From: an uncultured Oscillospiraceae bacterium
Lineage (GTDB): Bacteria > Bacillota > Clostridia > Oscillospirales > Oscillospiraceae
NCBI GenBank assembly: GCA_910588365.1
Contig: CAJUQS010000137.1
Location: 1 to 9,815 of the forward strand
Length of the DNA: 9,815 bases
Reading direction: 5' to 3'
Notes under the pieces: generated by a model
Seen by the model: the letters and a program-made list of their open reading frames with translations, nothing else
Database searches by the model: none
Told to the model about the DNA's origin: nothing
Position numbers and translations under genes: made by a program
Part shown: one piece after another, positions 6,188 to 9,815 of the stretch
Position numbering within the stretch: position 1 is the stretch's first letter
Layout: the number at the start of each line of letters is the position of its first letter

Positions 6188-7174
6188 ATGTGGCAGGAAT
6201 ATAAGGACCTTTTCGACCAGGTACACGCCTCCGAAGCGCTGAGAATGGAGGTAAAAGGCATGACAGGAAAAGCAAAGGCAGGCGGGCGGCGGCGGGCCAC
6301 GGCCCGGCAGATAGTCCTCATCGCGGCGGTGATCGCCCTGCTGGGTACCGCGGCGGTGGCGGCGGTTGTGGCGGGGCCCACCCTGCGGGACCACCTCTTC
6401 GGGGAGGGCACGCCCTACGACCGGAGCAGCGCCCCGGTGGGCAAATCCGTGACCGTGGACGGCTGGACCGCCACCATCACCGACTGCGTGGGGGACGACT
6501 ACACTGTCTATCTGGGCATTGAGGTGGAGGCCCCCGAGGGCACGGTGCTGGACCGGGACGACTACTGGGTGTGGGTGGACTGTACGGACGACAACGAGCA
6601 GATGGCGGCGGGGACATTCATGGGTGCCCTGACCCAGCTGCCGGACAAGGACCCCACCGACAACCGGGTGCAGTTCTACTACACCCAGGGCGCCATGAAC
6701 GGCGGGGAAACCGGGATTACCCTCCAGTTCAAGCTGGCGGACTTCTTCCACAACTCCGTCTGGAACGAGGCGAAGAAAGACTACGACGTGACCAGCCTGT
6801 GGGAGGGCACCTGGGACTTCGGCGAGGTCACGCTGAACTTCACGGACACCACCCGCCGGGTGTATCCCAACCTGCCCCTCGGCCGGGACGGGGCCGTGGT
6901 GCTGGAGGAGATCGACGTCTCCCCCCTGGGCGTCCATGCTGTCCTCTCCGGGGCTGGCGCGGATGAGGATCAGTACCAGCAGCGCGTAATCAAGGACGGC
7001 TGCCTCCTGCGTGCCAGGGACAGCCGCGAGCTGAGCCCGCATATCAGAAGCTGGGCCTGGAACTGGCAGCTGGAGAAGGGGTATCTGGGCTGGGTGTACG
7101 AGGACGGCGTCCTGCTGGACGTGAGCGAGATCGAGTCTGTTACCCTCTGCGGCCAGACATTCCTGCTGGAATAG
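6188..7174 (+). CDS. Single-pass membrane protein, probable anti-sigma factor (DUF4179-like)
   Basis: A 328-residue protein with about 40 cytoplasmic residues (MWQEYKDLFDQVHASEALRMEV, then a basic stretch), one membrane helix at about 41-63 (IVLIAAVIALLGTAAVAAVV), and about 260 extracytoplasmic residues. The short cytoplasmic helix, the membrane helix and the position directly after an ECF sigma gene fit an anti-sigma/sensor protein of the DUF4179 type found in Clostridia. The outer part begins with SVTVDGWTATITDCVGDDYTVYLGIEVE, a beta-rich segment seen in that group. A second beta-rich segment (about 170-328) ends in SEIESVTLCGQTFLLE. The start at 6188 has GGAGGA within the end of the sigma gene. 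The assignment rests on build and neighbourhood; I cannot see which signal the outer part senses. A terminator begins four bases after the stop. Confidence 0.72.
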   Translation: MWQEYKDLFDQVHASEALRMEVKGMTGKAKAGGRRRATARQIVLIAAVIALLGTAAVAAVVAGPTLRDHLFGEGTPYDRSSAPVGKSVTVDGWTATITDCVGDDYTVYLGIEVEAPEGTVLDRDDYWVWVDCTDDNEQMAAGTFMGALTQLPDKDPTDNRVQFYYTQGAMNGGETGITLQFKLADFFHNSVWNEAKKDYDVTSLWEGTWDFGEVTLNFTDTTRRVYPNLPLGRDGAVVLEEIDVSPLGVHAVLSGAGADEDQYQQRVIKDGCLLRARDSRELSPHIRSWAWNWQLEKGYLGWVYEDGVLLDVSEIESVTLCGQTFLLE

Positions 7175-7177
7175 ACC

Positions 7178-7208
7178 AATCCCCCGGAGCACGTTGCTCC
7201 GGGGGATT
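7178..7208 (+). terminator. Intrinsic terminator of the sigma/anti-sigma unit
   Basis: The perfect 14-bp inverted repeat AATCCCCCGGAGCA / TGCTCCGGGGGATT with a 3-base loop is followed by CTCTGTG. The U-tract is weak but the stem is strong, and it lies directly after the stop codon. It could also stop readthrough from the convergent M15 gene. Confidence 0.8.
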
Positions 7209-7336
7209 CTCTGTGCGAAAAGGCGGGCCGTCTTCACCGGGAGACGCCGATACGAATCTCCCATAAAAACACACTTTCGTCACCGGGCAAAAACCTGGGA
7301 ACAGCAACGAGTTCAGCTCGCATGAAAGTTCTTTTT
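7209..7336. other. Intergenic stretch between convergent genes
   Basis: No gene is supported here. It holds only short structure: CGTCT/AGACG around eight bases (7229-7246), two copies of TCACCGGG (7234-7241 and 7280-7286 region), and CGAG-TTCAG-CTCG (7308-7320). With the adjacent hairpin at 7337-7364 it might be part of a dispersed intergenic repeat, but one window cannot show that. Confidence 0.3.
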
Positions 7337-7364
7337 GATACTTTTTCTTTCCAGAAAAAGTATC
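7337..7364. repeat. Perfect 12-bp stem at the 3' end of the M15 gene
   Basis: GATACTTTTTCT and AGAAAAAGTATC pair perfectly around TTCC. The hairpin overlaps the stop codon of the minus-strand M15 gene by two bases. In that gene's transcript the stem is followed by AAAAAG and not by a U-tract, so it is a poor intrinsic terminator and more likely a 3'-end stabilising structure or a repeat element. Confidence 0.6.
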
Positions 7365-9513
7365 ACTCCACGGCATAGCCCTCCTGGTCCAGGGTGTACT
7401 GCTTCCCGTCCACGGTAATGTTGGTGCTTTTGCGGAAGCTCCCATCGGCGGCCCGGTAGCGCCAGCCCACGTTGTCCCGTGTCCACCCCTCGGCGGTGAC
7501 GCCCTTGTATAGATATTTGCTCAGACCGATGGCCTCCAGGGCGGCGTCGTCCTGGAAGTGCCACCACTCGCCGGACAGGCCCCTCATCCCCACCCCGGTC
7601 ATGTAGCTCTCCAGCAGCTTGGCGTTGTCATTGTTCCGGCTGGCGGCGGAGTACCAGCTGAGATCGTGCATGGCCGACTGCATCTCCAGCTCGGTCCCGT
7701 CCAGGCGCTCAATGGTGATATCCAGGGCGGTGCCCTGGCTGTGGGCCGATACTGACGGCGTCAGAAAGCCGGGGAGCTCAAAGCGGCCGTCCGTCATAAC
7801 CGACCGGTAGGTGGGCCGGTTCTCCGGCGCGGCGGACGCCGTCTGAGGGGCGGGCTCCGCCTGGGTGCTGTCCGCCTCCTCTGCCGGCGGAGCGGACTCC
7901 GACAGCGCGGTGGATTCCATCTGCGCCTGGTCCTCCCCCCCTGTCTCATCGGGCGGCAGAACCGGCCCGGCGTCCGGTTCCTGCGGGGAGGCGGGCTCCG
8001 TCTCCGGGGGCACGTAAAAAACGTACGCTCCGTCTTCCCCCCGCTCCGGCACCGGGCAGTCCAGCTGCGCCATGGTGGTGTCGCAGAGAAAGCGGGTGGC
8101 CTCGTGGGGGCAGAAAGCCTCGTAGATCCGCAGACGGCAGCCGTCCGTCTCAGCCGCCCGGGCGGCGGTCAGCAGCTTTTTGGCGCTGGGATACAGGTAG
8201 GGGACCAGAAATGTCCCATCCTCCATACGGATGCCCTCAAAGCCCTTGACCACCTCTCCGGTGATGTGCTCAAGGGGATAGTCGTGGACTGCGAGGAGGG
8301 AGCTGTAGCTGTTGGTTATGTCGTAGGCGCATACGTCGCCCACGTACTCCGGCAGGTTGATCAGGCAGAAGCGGCTGTCCACCCAGCCGTACTGGTCCTT
8401 CCAGCGGACCTGGAAGCAGTCATCCCCCTCCTCCAGCACGCACAGGGCCGTGCCGGCGGGGATGGTGCCCAGGGACTTCTTCAGCTCCTCGTCCCCGCAG
8501 AAATCCAGATCAACCACCGGCCAGACGGTGGCGTATTTGGTGGAGATCTCCGTGCGGAAGGACACCTCGCCGGGCTCCACGGCCTCCGCGGCGCCCACGG
8601 CCGTCACCCGGTAGCGGTGGTCGGAGCCGGAGCGGAGCAGGCCCGTCTCATAGCGCAGCTGCCCCCCGTGCTCCACCCGGGCCAGGGTCTCCCAGCTCTT
8701 GTCCGGCGCGGACCACTCCTGGACCTCGTAATAGTCGCCCTTGGTCTCATTCCATTCCAGCGCGTACAGCCGCTCCCCCAGGTTTCTGCACTCCAGGGAG
8801 AGCACGTTGCCCATCAGGGACGTCCGGTCCACGGAGACGGGCTGGGCGTAGGGGCCGCAGAGGACGTACCCCTCCCCCTGGTAGGCGGCCCGGACAGAGA
8901 GCCAGACCAGCTGATCCTCGCCGGGCATCTCCAGATCCCCGCCCTCGCCGAACCGGACAATTGCCTTGTTCCCGTTGACCCGGCAGACGGGGGTATAGAG
9001 CCCGTCCTCCACGGTGGAGACCTCGTAGCCCCCCGCGCCGTTCCAGCTCAGGTGGAGATCCCCCTCGGAGCCGGTCCGCCCCTCCAGGGCGGGCTGGACC
9101 AGGTTCCGGGGCTGGACCGACACCTCAATGGCCTGACGGCTGACCAGCTCCCGGTCCATGCCCAGCAGGTTTTTCCCCCGGGTCACGGACTGGATGCGGA
9201 TGGAGAGTTTCCCGCTCAGCGCGTCCCCCTCCAGGGATGTCTCGTTTTCGCTGAAGTCGCCCAGGGGCTGGAATGCCTGCTCCCCCGCCCGGCGCAGGGA
9301 CACCCTGCTGGCGGCCCCGCCCGGCGCCGCCGGCCAGGACAGCAGTATGCCGCCGTCCTCCCCCGGCGCGATCAGGACATCCCCCTCTCCCACCTGGGGC
9401 AGGGAAGCGCCGGGAGTGACGAGATACGCCGCCAGCAGCCCGGCCGACGCCAGCAGCGCCAGTACCAGCAGCACCCACCTCCAGCCGGAGGACTTCTTTT
9501 TGACTTTTTTCAA
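7363..9513 (-). CDS. Membrane-anchored multidomain M15 (VanX-like) peptidase
   Basis: A 716-residue extracytoplasmic protein. Residues 1-10 are basic and 11-32 form a signal anchor. Three segments (about 47-113, 138-212, 233-307) look like fibronectin type III folds, and 322-393 like an SH3 domain (GTIPAGTALCVLEEGDDCFQVRW...GWVDSRF). Residues 394-665 resemble VanX-type D-Ala-D-Ala dipeptidases. Zinc ligands are His591 and Asp598 (SAHSQGTALD) and His652, with catalytic base Glu649 (GEWWHF). A Pro/Glu/Ala-rich stretch at about 503-573 interrupts the catalytic domain. Cys468 (IYEAFCPHEATR) stands where VanX has the catalytic Arg of its YRP motif. Residues 671-716 (GWTRDNVGWRYRAADGS...) resemble a wall-binding repeat. 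It probably trims or binds peptidoglycan peptides; the substrate is unknown, and loss of D-Ala-D-Ala activity is possible. The TTG start at 9513 is chosen for GGGAGG nine bases upstream and the immediate signal anchor. Confidence 0.82.
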   Translation of the reverse strand: MKKVKKKSSGWRWVLLVLALLASAGLLAAYLVTPGASLPQVGEGDVLIAPGEDGGILLSWPAAPGGAASRVSLRRAGEQAFQPLGDFSENETSLEGDALSGKLSIRIQSVTRGKNLLGMDRELVSRQAIEVSVQPRNLVQPALEGRTGSEGDLHLSWNGAGGYEVSTVEDGLYTPVCRVNGNKAIVRFGEGGDLEMPGEDQLVWLSVRAAYQGEGYVLCGPYAQPVSVDRTSLMGNVLSLECRNLGERLYALEWNETKGDYYEVQEWSAPDKSWETLARVEHGGQLRYETGLLRSGSDHRYRVTAVGAAEAVEPGEVSFRTEISTKYATVWPVVDLDFCGDEELKKSLGTIPAGTALCVLEEGDDCFQVRWKDQYGWVDSRFCLINLPEYVGDVCAYDITNSYSSLLAVHDYPLEHITGEVVKGFEGIRMEDGTFLVPYLYPSAKKLLTAARAAETDGCRLRIYEAFCPHEATRFLCDTTMAQLDCPVPERGEDGAYVFYVPPETEPASPQEPDAGPVLPPDETGGEDQAQMESTALSESAPPAEEADSTQAEPAPQTASAAPENRPTYRSVMTDGRFELPGFLTPSVSAHSQGTALDITIERLDGTELEMQSAMHDLSWYSAASRNNDNAKLLESYMTGVGMRGLSGEWWHFQDDAALEAIGLSKYLYKGVTAEGWTRDNVGWRYRAADGSFRKSTNITVDGKQYTLDQEGYAVE

Positions 9514-9522
9514 ATTCGGATA

Positions 9523-9528
9523 CCTCCC
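9523..9528 (-). promoter_or_regulatory. Ribosome binding site deciding the TTG start of the M15 gene
   Basis: GGGAGG on the minus strand stands nine bases before the TTG at 9513, which begins a Lys-rich stretch and the signal anchor. The frame is open up to 9738, but that start would lie inside the -35 box at 9733-9738, upstream of the transcription start, so it is excluded. Confidence 0.78.
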
Positions 9529-9636
9529 GGCTGTATTTGCCGCGCCGCCGGCTTGACGGGACTGTTCAGGCCCCCGGCGCCAGGAGCAGCAGCCGGTTCT
9601 TCCGTTGGATTCCCGGCAGGGGGGCGCGGAGCGGAA

Positions 9637-9667
9637 AGACCGCCGGAAAAAAGAAAACCGGCGGTCT
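9637..9667 (-). promoter_or_regulatory. Hairpin in the leader of the M15 gene
   Basis: AGACCGCCGG and CCGGCGGTCT form a perfect 10-bp stem. In the minus-strand transcript the 11-base loop is almost all U (UUUUCUUUUUU) and the stem is followed by UUCCGC. It lies about 40 bases after the predicted transcription start and well before the ribosome site. It could be a leader attenuator or stabilising structure. The downstream U-tract is short, so strong termination is not expected. Confidence 0.55.
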
Positions 9668-9709
9668 GAAATCGCCTCGCGCTGTTGTGTGGATCGTATA
9701 TATGCGGAA

Positions 9710-9738
9710 ATTATATACCCCGACCGGAGAAAGGTCAA
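9710..9738 (-). promoter_or_regulatory. Near-consensus sigma-A promoter of the M15 gene
   Basis: On the minus strand TTGACC (5 of 6) and a perfect TATAAT are separated by exactly 17 bases. Transcription would start near 9703, giving a leader of about 190 bases. The inverted repeat GTATATA/TATATAC (9696-9718, nine-base gap) overlaps the -10 box and start site and could be an operator. Confidence 0.85.
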
Positions 9739-9778
9739 GGTTTTGAGGGAAATATTGTCTCAGTCTGGCAGAATACAC

Positions 9779-9811
9779 AGCCGGGCGGCGTCAGCAAGAC
9801 GCCGCCCGGCT
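9779..9811. terminator. Strong hairpin at the right edge, probable terminator
   Basis: AGCCGGGCGGCGTC and GACGCCGCCCGGCT form a perfect 14-bp, very GC-rich stem around AGCAA. It lies about 40 bases upstream of the M15 promoter and probably ends a minus-strand gene beyond the right edge. On that strand it is followed by GTGTATTCT, a weak U-tract. A plus-strand role cannot be judged because the window ends four bases after it. The rest of 9514-9815 holds only the M15 leader and promoter. Confidence 0.65.
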
Positions 9812-9815
9812 ATTC

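Noticed and set aside
5684..7264. A 526-codon open frame on the minus strand, opposite the sigma and anti-sigma genes
   Set aside because: Same artefact: it covers two well-supported genes and a terminator, and its product has no recognisable motif.
8104..9669. A 521-codon open frame on the plus strand, opposite the M15 gene
   Set aside because: The opposite strand has intact zinc-site motifs, a ribosome site and a promoter; this frame has none and is low in complexity.
9514..9738. N-terminal extension of the M15 protein by 75 residues
   Set aside because: Its first codon is the TTG of the promoter -35 box, and the signal anchor would no longer be at the N-terminus.

Overview
The window is GC-rich and looks like a chromosomal segment of a Clostridia-class Firmicute, most likely an Oscillospiraceae-type gut anaerobe of the Flavonifractor/Lawsonibacter kind. 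This is inferred from the GC-rich codon use, the GGAGG-type ribosome sites, the gene families and the TTG starts; no marker gene fixes the genus. Gene content is mostly housekeeping. I see no CRISPR array, RNA gene, insertion sequence, phage gene or defence cluster.

Left part (1-5579, all genes on the minus strand). Transcription runs right to left. A promoter at 5551-5579 should drive recX, a NUDIX hydrolase, rimO and pgsA, ending at a strong terminator at 2471-2500. A second unit starts at a promoter at 2376-2404 and carries xpt and guaA, both purine-nucleotide genes, ending at a bidirectional terminator at 40-81. The NUDIX reading frame has no stop of its own and runs in frame into rimO, although rimO has its own strong ribosome site.

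Middle (5596-7208, plus strand). Back to back with the recX promoter is the promoter of a two-gene unit. It encodes a small ECF-type sigma factor and, three bases downstream, a single-pass membrane protein that is probably its anti-sigma/sensor partner. A 14-bp-stem terminator follows.

Right part (7337-9815, minus strand). One large gene encodes a membrane-anchored, multidomain cell-wall enzyme: signal anchor, three fibronectin-like segments, an SH3-like segment, a VanX-like M15 zinc peptidase domain split by a long low-complexity insert, and a C-terminal wall-binding-like repeat. It has a near-consensus promoter and a leader of about 190 bases containing a clear hairpin. A further hairpin at the right edge probably ends a gene outside the window.

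The points most worth a second look are the split M15 domain with Cys where VanX has its catalytic Arg, the open NUDIX-rimO frame, the dyad next to the xpt promoter, and the structured leader of the M15 gene. None of them amounts to clear evidence of a new system.
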